This document shows positions 5,771 through 15,131 of a stretch of 22,247 nt of DNA, one piece after another (position 1 is the stretch's first letter; every line of letters starts with the position of its first letter). The notes beneath the pieces are model-generated. The model was given only the letters and a program-made list of their open reading frames with translations. It was not told where the DNA came from and searched no databases. This DNA comes from a virus. Location of the stretch: the IMG/VR virus record IMGVR_UViG_3300033153_003914, positions 1 through 22,247 of that record; one strand, given 5' to 3'. The position numbers were made by a program, and so were the translations under genes.

Positions 5771-6772
5771 TTATGGTCTCCCAAGCAGAACTGCGCCTGC
5801 TATAAGTCTAATAGAACCGCCAGCTTTTATCATAAACCTTCTAGGCATTGGATAAAACTCCAGTTCTTCAAGTCGTAAGATGTCGCCGGACTCTAAAGTG
5901 TGTACAAGTGTTGTTCCAGATGCTACTGGTGCTACGGCCTCACCACCACCGCCGCCACCAGTTCTACCACGAGGGCCACGTTCACCCTTCTCGCCTTCTT
6001 CACCCTGCTCACCCATAAGAGCCATCAAGTCCCAGAAGGTGTCTTCGGTAGGTAGCTTACCAGTAGAGGGGACGGTAGCTATGTATGAGCTGCCCTCAAA
6101 GGCAACTACATCGTTTACCACGTAAGCAGTAGCCAGTGACCACTCACTACGCCATGTAAAGGAAGTACCTGACTCACCGTCTGTACCATTTACAGCAGCC
6201 TTACCAGTAAGGCCCTTGGGACCACGCGGCCCTACAAGGCCCGTGGGTCCAACCTCACCCTGATCGCCCTTCAGTCCTATCTCACCTACGTTACCAGTGA
6301 GACCCTGCATTCCCATCTCGCCTATATCACCTTTGATACCTTGCTGTCCTACTAGACCTTGCTTACCAGTATCACCTATAATTCCGGCCTTACCAGTAAT
6401 ACCCTGTAGGCCAGTGTCTCCGGTGTCACCCTTGGTGTGAGTGATAGGTTTGATGAGTGAGCGTCTGGAGTCTACTACATGGAACCCTACACTCTCGTTG
6501 TACTTCAGTGAGGTGCCGGGATCAAGTTTGTAAATCGCCTCGAAAGAGACCTTACCCTTCCTACTGTATATGCGAACACGTACCTTGTGGGGTACGTTGT
6601 CGTAGTTTCTGCCTTCCATCAATGTAATAGTCTTGGCTTTGGCGGGCTTGATAACAAGCGCCTTAGCCTTCTTTACTACTGAGGTAGCATTATTGATCTT
6701 GAATTTGATGCCTGCTTTTACAGCATCTTCTAGGACGGAGACCTCTAGTCTCTCGTGTGGGAGTATCTTCAT
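5771..6772 (-). CDS. Collagen-like tail fibre with embedded chitin-binding-like domain
   Basis: This is a 333-aa protein. Residues 1-112 form a basic, beta-rich domain. Residues 115-192 are 26 unbroken Gly-X-Y triplets (GDTGDTGLQGITGKAG...), with three more after a five-residue break. Residues 206-249 look like a CBM5/12 carbohydrate-binding fold (W207, W211, AYVVNDVVAFEGSSYIA, and W247 in FWDLM). A second collagen stretch spans 254-272, followed by a glycine run. A C-terminal beta domain ends in LIAGAVLLGRP. Collagen-like triple helices are a known phage fibre shaft; the embedded domain would bind surface glycans. It starts at ATG 6772, with AAAGAGA just upstream. It lies between the 57-aa gene and the repeat fibre, so it is one of several fibres of the same virion. 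Confidence 0.85.
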   Translation of the reverse strand: MKILPHERLEVSVLEDAVKAGIKFKINNATSVVKKAKALVIKPAKAKTITLMEGRNYDNVPHKVRVRIYSRKGKVSFEAIYKLDPGTSLKYNESVGFHVVDSRRSLIKPITHTKGDTGDTGLQGITGKAGIIGDTGKQGLVGQQGIKGDIGEMGMQGLTGNVGEIGLKGDQGEVGPTGLVGPRGPKGLTGKAAVNGTDGESGTSFTWRSEWSLATAYVVNDVVAFEGSSYIATVPSTGKLPTEDTFWDLMALMGEQGEEGEKGERGPRGRTGGGGGGEAVAPVASGTTLVHTLESGDILRLEELEFYPMPRRFMIKAGGSIRLIAGAVLLGRP

Positions 6773-6825
6773 GTTCTCTTTCTGAGGTTCTTAACTTCAC
6801 ATTAACCTCTGTACACTTCTATCGG

Positions 6826-6999
6826 TTAGGCATCTGGGTCTATAAAGTCTTCCATAGCTTCATAGATAGAGTCATCAGCCTTTACGCCCTCTTTCCATAT
6901 CACCTCTATGTCCTCATATACATAAGGACGCGAGGCTTGAAGGGAGCATATCTCATAGCCTAGTGTTGTAAGGTAATCGTGTAAGTTATATAGTCTCAT
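6826..6999 (-). CDS. Small acidic protein, 57 aa
   Basis: The protein begins MRLYNLHDYLTTLGYEICSL and ends in an acidic tail (DSIYEAMEDFIDPDA). The ATG lies one base after the stop of the 660-aa fibre gene (TAATATG), a coupling typical of this genome. There is no clear ribosome binding site of its own. There is one cysteine and no membrane segment. The location among fibre genes suggests a fibre-assembly chaperone, but this is position-only inference. A hydrophobic frame on the opposite strand covers the same bases and is a shadow. Confidence 0.6.
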   Translation of the reverse strand: MRLYNLHDYLTTLGYEICSLQASRPYVYEDIEVIWKEGVKADDSIYEAMEDFIDPDA

Positions 7000-7000
7000 A

Positions 7001-8983
7001 TTAACACCAAAAAGTACCGTATATAGTAGCGTGTTGTACGGTTATAGGAGAGGTCGTAACACTCTGGTATGTCACGTTACCGTTTAGGGTGGCCTCATTC
7101 ATATAGAACGTGTGTGATCCTACCTCAGTACTAGAGTTCTCACCTGTACCATAGTGCATGTGAGTGTGTATCTGACCATCACCCATAGTGTGTCCATCTG
7201 ACTCACCATAATAGGTAGTCGTGCTATCCAAGCCAAAACCTATGCTACTTGAAGCATTAGTTGAACCTTCTACAGTACATGTACCTGTTATATCAATAAT
7301 GTTTATACCCGCCCTACCTATCGTCGCTTCACATTGAAAGCCTGAACCAGCCCAAGCCCGTATGACAGAGCTGTTGTATGTGTGGTCTGCTAGGTTACTA
7401 GTAACGTGTATACGGCGAGGTACACAGTTGTAGAAGTTACACACATGCCTACTGGCACGTCCATCTCCTATCACTGCATTACCACCGCTATCCTGTGTTC
7501 TAACTGTACCTATGTAACGGCGTGTCCTATCACCATTTTTAATCAAACCAAGAAGTACATCACTCACGAGAGCATACCCACGAGAGGTGAGACTAGACCA
7601 TGCTTGTGTATCTAGTTCAACGGAATCTAATTCTGAGTCCCAGTAGGCATATACATCATATACGGTATCCACTAATAGAGTACTGGTTTGTAGTTGGGTT
7701 CTAACTTGCCCTGTGACATTATCAGCGTACAAGTGACAGACACGTAGGGTATCAATTCCGGTTGTGTCTGTGCAGAGTAATATATTGTTAGATGAATAAG
7801 GGGTGTAGTACAAAGTAGTAGCAAGAGCCGGTGCTTCAAACAGTACATTCGTTTGAGTACCATTCATAGTCAGACGGCCACCAACAACACCCGTAGAGGC
7901 CATAGATTGTAGAGTAGCCTTGGTCTTGCCGGTCCCACCGTCACAATCCTCAAGGATTATGTAAGCATCCTCTGTAGCAAGCGGTACTGGGTCTGGGTAG
8001 CCATCAACTGATGTCTCAGAGCAGATGTCAAACTTAGCAGACACCCATTCAGTACCATCATACCACTTGAGTTCGTTAGAGTCGCCGGAGTCAATCATCA
8101 TCATACCAGCTTGCGGGTTGGTATTCAGAGGGTTGGGCGAGATCATAAAGTGGCCGTCGATCTTCAGGCCAAGCTCAGTATCAGGTAGTCCACCTTCGTA
8201 GCCTGTGTAGCAGAGCCAGTGTTCGGTCGCGTTACCAGACACTAAGTCCATACTGAACATACCGCCCTGATTAGGAACAGTATCACCCTCAGAGGGAGAA
8301 CCGAAGGCTAGGTTAGCTACCGCGTCATCACCAGTACTACCGTCATCACGCTGGGAGTTATATAACAACACCGACACGTCTGAGATAGAAGTAGGCCACT
8401 TGGCATCACCGTTCTTGTCGTTACCTCTGAGCATGTAGTCCTGTAGCTCAGGTGAGTGGAACGATAGGAAGCCACGGCCTGTACCCTCATGGATAGCATC
8501 CATGATGGAGTCCTTCTCCCCTGTGCGTACTTGGAAGTAAGGCTGCTGTGTATATAGAGGCTTGTCCGCGTTGAATAGGTACAGTGGAGTCAACCCACCA
8601 ACGATAGGCTGAGTATCCTCTTTAATCTGGTCATCCATCTGGGTCGTGATCATGGAGTAACCAGTACCACACTCCTCTGGGGGTCCTGTAGTTGGCTTCA
8701 CAGGTTCCTTTATCGCAGGTGTCTTTGAGATACCTGGAGCCGGAGCTATAGAGGGGCCACCTGCACCTGGACCCGGTGTGCCTTTAGGTACAGGGACAGC
8801 AGTCTTACAGTGTGCAGGTACTGTTATGTAACCCGGATATTGTTTAACAAAGTTCTCTACGCCGTGCTGTGTTGTGATACCAGATGCAGGTAAGCCCGGA
8901 TACCATTGTGAGGACCCATTGATTGAACCAGATGATAGGAATACAAGGCAGTTCGTAGGATTGAAAGTTAAATATGCGCCCAT
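7001..8983 (-). CDS. Large tail-tip/fibre protein, 660 aa, probable host-binding
   Basis: The protein has a 60-residue N-terminal domain with two cysteines (C12, C59). A Pro/Gly-rich linker follows at about 64-103 (VPKGTPGPGAGGPSIAPAPG). A long beta-rich body comes next (VSGNATEHWLCYTGYEG, ELKWYDGTEWVSAKF). A C-terminal region near residues 604-610 contains QIHTHMH, similar to the HxH metal-binding motifs in T4-type fibre tips, and the chain ends in YGTFWC. The linker-plus-beta layout fits a fibre or tip protein. A strong GGAGGA site precedes the ATG, which overlaps the upstream stop (TAATG). I do not recognise a named family. Confidence 0.7.
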   Translation of the reverse strand: MGAYLTFNPTNCLVFLSSGSINGSSQWYPGLPASGITTQHGVENFVKQYPGYITVPAHCKTAVPVPKGTPGPGAGGPSIAPAPGISKTPAIKEPVKPTTGPPEECGTGYSMITTQMDDQIKEDTQPIVGGLTPLYLFNADKPLYTQQPYFQVRTGEKDSIMDAIHEGTGRGFLSFHSPELQDYMLRGNDKNGDAKWPTSISDVSVLLYNSQRDDGSTGDDAVANLAFGSPSEGDTVPNQGGMFSMDLVSGNATEHWLCYTGYEGGLPDTELGLKIDGHFMISPNPLNTNPQAGMMMIDSGDSNELKWYDGTEWVSAKFDICSETSVDGYPDPVPLATEDAYIILEDCDGGTGKTKATLQSMASTGVVGGRLTMNGTQTNVLFEAPALATTLYYTPYSSNNILLCTDTTGIDTLRVCHLYADNVTGQVRTQLQTSTLLVDTVYDVYAYWDSELDSVELDTQAWSSLTSRGYALVSDVLLGLIKNGDRTRRYIGTVRTQDSGGNAVIGDGRASRHVCNFYNCVPRRIHVTSNLADHTYNSSVIRAWAGSGFQCEATIGRAGINIIDITGTCTVEGSTNASSSIGFGLDSTTTYYGESDGHTMGDGQIHTHMHYGTGENSSTEVGSHTFYMNEATLNGNVTYQSVTTSPITVQHATIYGTFWC

Positions 8984-10164
8984 TATTCTTGTCCTCCCAC
9001 GAAACTAAGTGAGTTATCCATACGTCCTAAGTGAGAATCTGCTCTAGGCTTGAAGTACAATCCAGTCGTCTGCATCTGCTTCTCTACTATGACCTTACTC
9101 TCTGCATAGCTTCTATCGGGGTTACCGTTTACATCCGATGTAGTGCGATCCTTAGTAGTCTCACAAGGCGGTGTTTCTTTGACAGGGAGCTTGACGAACC
9201 AACGCCACAACCCCCTCTTATCTCCACACTGAAATGGATGCTTCTTATTGGCATCATAGTGTAGGTGTACTTCGTAGTCGTTCTTACCGTTCTGTACAGG
9301 CGGGTAGAAGTCCTCGTGGAAGTCAAGAGGAGCCGTGAAGGGCATCTGAGAACCTCGATAGTATGCTCTGGTATCTATTGCGCCAGCAACGAAGTCACCA
9401 TCAGCACTCTGACTGAGTAGGTGCTTGGCAGCGAATGAGGGGATGAACGGTCCACTAGCCTGAAACGAAAAGGCCGCATCCACTCCACCAGCGAAGTGTA
9501 CAGGTAGGAACCCCTGACCTTCTGGGCTGGCTGCACCGTTCAACATGATTGTGTATTGGTCTTCGACCCCTGCATACTTACTACAGTGTGGTTGCCACGT
9601 CTGCACTCTGAAGATGGTATCAAGGCCGGCTCTACGGTCAGGATCAGCAGAGCTACCCTTTATGTCAGATACGATACTAGATAGGGTAGGAGCTTTGTCT
9701 GGGTTCCAGTGAGCCGTCAAGTCTGAACCTTCACCGCCTCTACCACCAACTATGAATGCTATTTTGTCGTGTGTACCGTGACCACCAGTGGATACTACTA
9801 TGGCCTGATCTCCAACCTTCGGAGTGCGGCCGACAGTGTGAACCATCTCTCTTCTGAAGTCATGGTCAGGTGCGCTGTGCGTTAGAAGTGGGAGCCATTC
9901 ATCGTTACCCATGTACTCAGCGGGCATAGCGAATGACCATGAACCCCAAGCACCACGCTTAGTAGTATCGACGTGCTTCCAAAACAGGGTATTACCCGGC
10001 TCTGTGAGGCGCTTGGACTGGAAGTCACCAAGCGACTCTACTGTCTCGTCGTACTTAGTTACACCACTGAGCAGTACACCACCACGCGCACTCTTAGGTA
10101 TACCAGTGTCCGCGTCAAGGGCCATAAGGCCTGTGGTCTGCATGGAGCTGACTTCAAAACTCAT
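8983..10164 (-). CDS. Tail/baseplate protein of unknown fold, 393 aa
   Basis: It is linked to the 637-aa gene by an ATGA overlap, with an AAGGA site before it. The phrase MQTTGL occurs near both ends (residues 8-13 and about 364-369), bracketing the domain. It is aromatic-rich (WRWFVKLP, FHEDFYPP) and has no signal peptide or membrane segment. Its place after the probable tail hub and before the 660-aa fibre suggests a tail-tip adaptor linking hub and fibre. I do not recognise a family. Confidence 0.65.
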   Translation of the reverse strand: MSFEVSSMQTTGLMALDADTGIPKSARGGVLLSGVTKYDETVESLGDFQSKRLTEPGNTLFWKHVDTTKRGAWGSWSFAMPAEYMGNDEWLPLLTHSAPDHDFRREMVHTVGRTPKVGDQAIVVSTGGHGTHDKIAFIVGGRGGEGSDLTAHWNPDKAPTLSSIVSDIKGSSADPDRRAGLDTIFRVQTWQPHCSKYAGVEDQYTIMLNGAASPEGQGFLPVHFAGGVDAAFSFQASGPFIPSFAAKHLLSQSADGDFVAGAIDTRAYYRGSQMPFTAPLDFHEDFYPPVQNGKNDYEVHLHYDANKKHPFQCGDKRGLWRWFVKLPVKETPPCETTKDRTTSDVNGNPDRSYAESKVIVEKQMQTTGLYFKPRADSHLGRMDNSLSFVGGQE

Positions 10165-12074
10165 CTTATTATCCTTACAGGTAGTCCGTCCAGCTTCAGC
10201 CTATTAGTGTATACAGGACGTACTTCTGGCATTACTACCCACTTCACTTCAACACTGTGGGGTCTCTTGCCACCTATGATTATCGACATGGAATGGATGT
10301 TGCCTCTGACCCACTTCTCGCCATTGACTATTGCATCAACACCAGCAGTAGTGAACACACCTGCCTTACCGTCCTTGAAGTTGCGCTTGATCTGCTTAGT
10401 GACATCCTCTGCCCGCAGCTCTAACTCATCCTTGTTCGATAAGGTGACATCATCTGCTGTCATTGCGCTTGCGTTCTCATAGTTGTAGTTAGCTGTCATG
10501 TCGGAGACACGGTATACCAACTCAGGTACTTCGCCCTCACTAAAACCAGTGTTAGTCTCAGAGTGCAGGCGCGTTACATCTAAGTCAGACCTATCTTCTA
10601 GTAGAAGGCCATGATAGATGATCTTGAAGAACCAACCCGACTTGACCTTCGTCTGTCCTTGTGTTGGTAGGACGTGGTTGTCATCTGCAATATCTACAGC
10701 ATCACCAACTCTCATAGGAGTAGTGGTGTGTCCTGCTAGTAGCTCACGAGCACGCGCAAAGCCACCTATCTCAGGTAGCAAGAATATCATAATCTCACCA
10801 GCATCGTTCATGGCTAGTGTAGCGTTCCAAGGCACGGCACGAGTGAAGGTGAAGTTTACGTTACTAGAGATGACTGTTTCCCAGTACTGCTTCAACTTCA
10901 TACCCTTACCAACACGGGTAAACTTATGTACGAAGGCATAAGGCATATATACACAGCGAGTAGTTCTAGTAGAGCCGTCGTACTTGAGGTGTCCTATTGT
11001 TATATCCGACATGCCCTGTAGGCCCTTGTCATCAGAGATACGGAATAGCTGTCTGAATGAGGAGCGTATGAATCCCTCTAGTTGATCCTTCGCTGCCAGT
11101 ACCACTGCGTCATCGTTGTCTGTATCAACATCTACTACACGGGGCTTGTACCACCTATCCAATACGTTCCTATCAGAGATACCACCTTGACGTTGTATCT
11201 CAGTGTAGAACTCTGTAAATCCGAATATCTCACCATTACCGCCTGCTTCTGGTATCACCATCTCGATAGGTATATCATCGCTTGCTGATGCGGTAGCGCT
11301 ATCCTCGTAGTCGAACTGGCGTTCGATACGTGTCTCAAACTCACACGTTATCTTCTTAGGCTTCATCCAGTGCTTGTCTACATCCATCACTGAACCCTCA
11401 ACGCCTACTAGGTTCTGTAGGTTGACGCTGGCCTCTGACTGTCTATCTATGATAGAGACAGAGCCGTCTGCATTGATGACTGGATCACAGTGAATAGGGT
11501 CTAGTAGTAGTGGGAGCATCTGATCCCACTGCGCTGATACGAAACCACCCGCTGACGAGTTACCTAGGTTAGCTGGTAGACGTACGAACTTAGTAGAGCG
11601 TTGTAGTTGCTTGGCCTTAGTGTACTTCAATCCAAACTTCTCGATAGCATCTATGGCCGCCTTGATACAAGTCCACTCCCTACCACCATCAAGACTCTGC
11701 TCTCTAAAGGCTGGGTCTGTACTCTGCTCAGTAGTAGCTATCTCTATGTTGTATTCAGCGGTTACACGAGTCTCTCTCGCTACCTTACGGTTATCTTCTA
11801 GTACCAGCTTGTATATGCCCGGTCCTGCTGCGGCTGAGTAGGTTATGTGCCACTTCTCAAGCTCTAGTGTCGCCGGATTACCAAACTTATCAGGTGAGGT
11901 AATAGATATAGTGACTGGGTTCTTCAACTCATCAAACCTAGTACGTCCTTCTTCTTCATCACGAACCATCAGTTCAAGGGATGAAGGCTCCGTTCCTCTG
12001 TTTATAACGAGTACGGTAGGCTTGGCGAGGTCTAGTGCTATACCCTCTAACTTGAAGCTGGTTTCAAATGACAT
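10161..12074 (-). CDS. Probable tail hub / tail-associated protein, 637 aa
   Basis: By order (tape measure, distal tail, then this gene) it is the likely hub at the tail tip. The N-terminal 130 residues are beta-rich (TISITSPDKFGNPATLELEKW). The centre has a long mixed region with an acidic DIPIEMVIPEAGGNGEIFGF loop. The C-terminal end is again beta (HSVEVKWVVMPEVRPVYTNR). There is no clear peptidase or lysozyme motif, so I cannot claim cell-wall cutting. An AGGATAATAG stretch precedes ATG 12074, three bases after the upstream stop. Tail-hub assignment is by position and size, not by motif. Confidence 0.6.
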   Translation of the reverse strand: MSFETSFKLEGIALDLAKPTVLVINRGTEPSSLELMVRDEEEGRTRFDELKNPVTISITSPDKFGNPATLELEKWHITYSAAAGPGIYKLVLEDNRKVARETRVTAEYNIEIATTEQSTDPAFREQSLDGGREWTCIKAAIDAIEKFGLKYTKAKQLQRSTKFVRLPANLGNSSAGGFVSAQWDQMLPLLLDPIHCDPVINADGSVSIIDRQSEASVNLQNLVGVEGSVMDVDKHWMKPKKITCEFETRIERQFDYEDSATASASDDIPIEMVIPEAGGNGEIFGFTEFYTEIQRQGGISDRNVLDRWYKPRVVDVDTDNDDAVVLAAKDQLEGFIRSSFRQLFRISDDKGLQGMSDITIGHLKYDGSTRTTRCVYMPYAFVHKFTRVGKGMKLKQYWETVISSNVNFTFTRAVPWNATLAMNDAGEIMIFLLPEIGGFARARELLAGHTTTPMRVGDAVDIADDNHVLPTQGQTKVKSGWFFKIIYHGLLLEDRSDLDVTRLHSETNTGFSEGEVPELVYRVSDMTANYNYENASAMTADDVTLSNKDELELRAEDVTKQIKRNFKDGKAGVFTTAGVDAIVNGEKWVRGNIHSMSIIIGGKRPHSVEVKWVVMPEVRPVYTNRLKLDGLPVRIIR

Positions 12075-12077
12075 CTA

Positions 12078-13670
12078 TTATCCTGTTGTTGGACCACGCT
12101 TACGCGGTGTTCCACCTGTACGCAGCTTGAAGCTCCTAAATACCTTAGATAGAGTCTGTGTGTAGACAGGACCAATCTCTTTGCGGTCTATAGGGTTAGA
12201 TATGCTCTCGTCACTGGTTACCTCTATGTACCTGAACCCACCGCCTGCTGAAGGGGGTGTTACTGTCAAGGTAGCTACGTTGACCCCAGTACGTGTTACA
12301 GTAATAGATACCGTCTTGACCATAGGCTCTGCGCCTGTCTGTACTATGTCGTATCCATCCGAGTCCTTCCAGCTATTGTAGTCTAGTTCCTCGTGGGTGC
12401 TGGTTATACGTGAGTAGGCGAAGACTGTAGCGTTCTGTGCTATGAAGCTCATGGCTACACTTACTGTTCCGGCCTTCTTATCCCATGATATACCCTCATC
12501 AAGAGGGCCAACAACACCTGTAGCGTTAGCATTAGCCTTGATATCCCCTATTACTGAGGCTCTTATTGTAGTCCACATAGCTCTAACGTCGTCTGTAGTA
12601 GCTATAACCTTGTCTACACTGAAGGAAACCACTGCGCTTACAGCCATAGGGTGATCGCCTGCCTCTGTATCCTCAGGCCAATCAGGTAGTTCACTGGTGT
12701 TCATTGCTATTTGGAAGTTACGGATGTCGTCGTCGTAGGACTTCTCCACCCACTCTGCGTTCAACACGGTAGTAAGTACGTCACCACTATCTTCTACAGA
12801 CTCATTCGTAAGAACAAGTCCAGTAGTACCATCCCTAGTACCATCAGCCCCAACACCAAGAAGGGAGAGTAGTCCGGCTCTAGCTGCATCGTACACTTCC
12901 TGTGGTGTGTCTGACTCACCTATGCTGGCAGTACCAGTATCGGTTGAGGTGAAAGTAGTCTCTGTGCTTATTATGTCGGTGCCTGTATCTATTGCAGTGA
13001 TTGTGTGTGTAGAGTCGTAGTTCACTGAGGCGGATACTATTAGCTTCTGTCCCGCCTTGAACGTGAGTCCGGTTAGGTCGCCTGCACCGAACTGGAAGTC
13101 AGCCTTACCTGCTAGATCAGCTACGGATACGAAGTTGAAAGGACCGTAGGCCCCTGCATCGTACAGTAGACCGAAGGTAACTGTTAGTATACGTGCCTCT
13201 GTGCGTGCGTCGGAGTACACTTTCATCAAGCGCCACTCACCAACCTGACCCTCAAACTCTACTACTGGGTCCGCCGCACCTGAACCACCACCAGAAGGTA
13301 TGGTTATTACGGTAGTAACTGTGATGAACAAGGTGAATGGCATACTAGTAGCAGTACCAATGCGAGTAGTATCGCCTGTTATGTATGTTATGATCCCTGT
13401 AGTCTCGCCGTCGCCAGTAAAGAACTCTTCAAGGAAGCCAGAAGCAGAGCCATCTATTGAGATGACACAGTGCTTGTCTCTAGTGTTACATGCATCCTTG
13501 GCCGTCTGCCACTTAGTCTGTAGGTCTTCTACACTAGTACCAGTCAAGAGACCACTGAGAGACACCTCACGGGTAGTACCACCAATGTTGGTGTCACCTA
13601 TTTGTCCATGTAGTCTACGGCCATCTGCACCGTTGATCTCCACACTATCTATTGTTACTGATACGGTCAT
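12078..13670 (-). CDS. Tail protein at the distal-tail position, 530 aa
   Basis: It follows the tape measure gene by three bases, with GGAGA inside that gene's end as ribosome binding site. The protein is beta-rich throughout (MTVSVTIDSVEINGADGRRL; KAGTVSVAMSFIAQNATVF). A Thr/Gly-rich insert lies at about 230-265 (TITAIDTGTDIISTE), looking like a small extra beta domain. A basic tail (GGTPRKRGPTTG) closes it. The position matches distal tail (Dit-like) proteins, but it is larger than most of them and I see no diagnostic motif. It could be a Dit with carbohydrate-binding insertions or a tube-tip protein. Confidence 0.55.
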   Translation of the reverse strand: MTVSVTIDSVEINGADGRRLHGQIGDTNIGGTTREVSLSGLLTGTSVEDLQTKWQTAKDACNTRDKHCVISIDGSASGFLEEFFTGDGETTGIITYITGDTTRIGTATSMPFTLFITVTTVITIPSGGGSGAADPVVEFEGQVGEWRLMKVYSDARTEARILTVTFGLLYDAGAYGPFNFVSVADLAGKADFQFGAGDLTGLTFKAGQKLIVSASVNYDSTHTITAIDTGTDIISTETTFTSTDTGTASIGESDTPQEVYDAARAGLLSLLGVGADGTRDGTTGLVLTNESVEDSGDVLTTVLNAEWVEKSYDDDIRNFQIAMNTSELPDWPEDTEAGDHPMAVSAVVSFSVDKVIATTDDVRAMWTTIRASVIGDIKANANATGVVGPLDEGISWDKKAGTVSVAMSFIAQNATVFAYSRITSTHEELDYNSWKDSDGYDIVQTGAEPMVKTVSITVTRTGVNVATLTVTPPSAGGGFRYIEVTSDESISNPIDRKEIGPVYTQTLSKVFRSFKLRTGGTPRKRGPTTG

Positions 13671-13673
13671 TAC

Positions 13674-15131
13674 TTAATCTCCGAATATGTACGAGCCTAT
13701 GAATCCTGCTGGTCCTGATAGCTTGAGTGCTAGGTCTAACGCACCACCACCATCGTCAGGTCCGTATGGGTTCACATCCCTGTTGGTAGGGAAGGGGTTA
13801 CTCTTCTCAAAGTTCTCCCCTGCCTTGTCTATAGCGGGTCCTATGAGGTTCTTGAACACTGAGTCCTTCAGGTCACTTCTTGATGCGCCGGACAGACCCA
13901 AGCCCTGCATACGAGTGGCGACATCCTTTGATTGCTTGCTTGTAGCTTCTCTAACCTGACCCATTAGCTTAGCGTGTGATTCACCCCATGCGAATTGGTC
14001 TACTCTCAACTGCTTGTATGAGTCTGCGTTCAACCCAAGCTCGTCTCTCAACGACTGACTGACCATATCGAGAGCCATACCATATGCTTCAGCATTCTGA
14101 TCTTCCATGAACAAGCCCACACCACCTTCTAGTATAGCTGCGGGTAGGGCGTACAGTACAGTGTAGGATAAAGATCCCGCCTTGACTGCTATCCTATCCA
14201 TCATAGCAGTGAGACCACCCTTCAGGTAGTTCCCATCTGGTATCTCATCGGTAAGCATTAGCTTCTTATAGTAGTCATTGCGCGAGGTAGCCATCTGGTT
14301 AGTAGCTTCCATCAGCTCTAGTACACCTGTGACCACACCGATAGTAGCGCCTAGCTCTTTGATAGGACCAGACGTTGCGAAGTTGAGTGCCTTGGCTCCA
14401 CCTCTAGCTACTCCCTTAGCGCCTGCGATAGCAGCCTGAGCCGTCAGCTTAGCTGCCGCACCTACCCTACGGGCTGATCTGGGTAGTATGTGATCGTTGG
14501 ACGGTCTCATTTGGGAGCTGAAGCTACGTGAGCCTAGTGGTGCATCTAGTACAGGGTCTCTTACAAAGCCACCAAGACCAGAGCCTTGTTGTATGCTGCC
14601 CGGAAAGGTAACCATAGCGTTAGAGTAGGCCTTCGGTGATCTCTTCTTGAATTGGATCTTCTCTGCTCTATTGATTAAGTCTCTAGGGTGAGCATTGACA
14701 TCAGCATCAGCCATGTTGATGAGCGTCTCACGCATATGGGCAATATAGGTTCTTTGACTGCGCGACAAGCCTACACCATCAGCGATACGTAGACCGGGGT
14801 TAGACTGCATGAAGTTATGACCAATACGAGCAGATGTTAGTTCACCTTCCGGTACACTGAAGCCCCTAGCCATAGTGTTGAACTCGTGGAGCGTCAGGTT
14901 CACACTCTTAGAGCTAATGGTAGACCCAGCAGATACAACTGAACGAGGTGATACCTTAGAGGCAAAGCCAGCCCCTAATGCTCCTGCGGCTACCACACCA
15001 CTAGCATCCAAGCCGCCTATGCCCCCAACACCACCACGGCCAACAGCAGCAGCTCTAGCCTCTAGTTGTGCTAGTCTAGCTCTTGCAGCCTTGTCATCTA
15101 TTACTAGTTTTATGGTTACGCGCTCAGCCAC
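13674..15131 (-). CDS. Tape measure protein (short), 485 aa
   Basis: This protein would set tail length. The N-terminus (VTIKLVIDDKAARARLAQLE) is the usual tape-measure opening: a short strand, then an alanine-rich coiled coil. Gly/Ala-rich and helical stretches follow. Hydrophobic segments lie at about 240-275 and 315-345 (LSYTVLYALPAAILEGGVGL), which may insert into the host membrane. At about 0.15 nm per residue it predicts a tail of roughly 70 nm. The start is GTG, adjacent to the upstream stop (TAAGTG), with AGAGG before it. No tail-assembly chaperone gene lies between this and the terminator gene, which is unusual. Confidence 0.7.
   Translation of the reverse strand: MAERVTIKLVIDDKAARARLAQLEARAAAVGRGGVGGIGGLDASGVVAAGALGAGFASKVSPRSVVSAGSTISSKSVNLTLHEFNTMARGFSVPEGELTSARIGHNFMQSNPGLRIADGVGLSRSQRTYIAHMRETLINMADADVNAHPRDLINRAEKIQFKKRSPKAYSNAMVTFPGSIQQGSGLGGFVRDPVLDAPLGSRSFSSQMRPSNDHILPRSARRVGAAAKLTAQAAIAGAKGVARGGAKALNFATSGPIKELGATIGVVTGVLELMEATNQMATSRNDYYKKLMLTDEIPDGNYLKGGLTAMMDRIAVKAGSLSYTVLYALPAAILEGGVGLFMEDQNAEAYGMALDMVSQSLRDELGLNADSYKQLRVDQFAWGESHAKLMGQVREATSKQSKDVATRMQGLGLSGASRSDLKDSVFKNLIGPAIDKAGENFEKSNPFPTNRDVNPYGPDDGGGALDLALKLSGPAGFIGSYIFGD

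Noticed and set aside
6757-6963. A 68-aa hydrophobic frame on the plus strand over the 57-aa gene
   Set aside because: It is antisense to a coupled gene with normal composition, and the reverse of acidic, hydrophilic codons tends to look hydrophobic.
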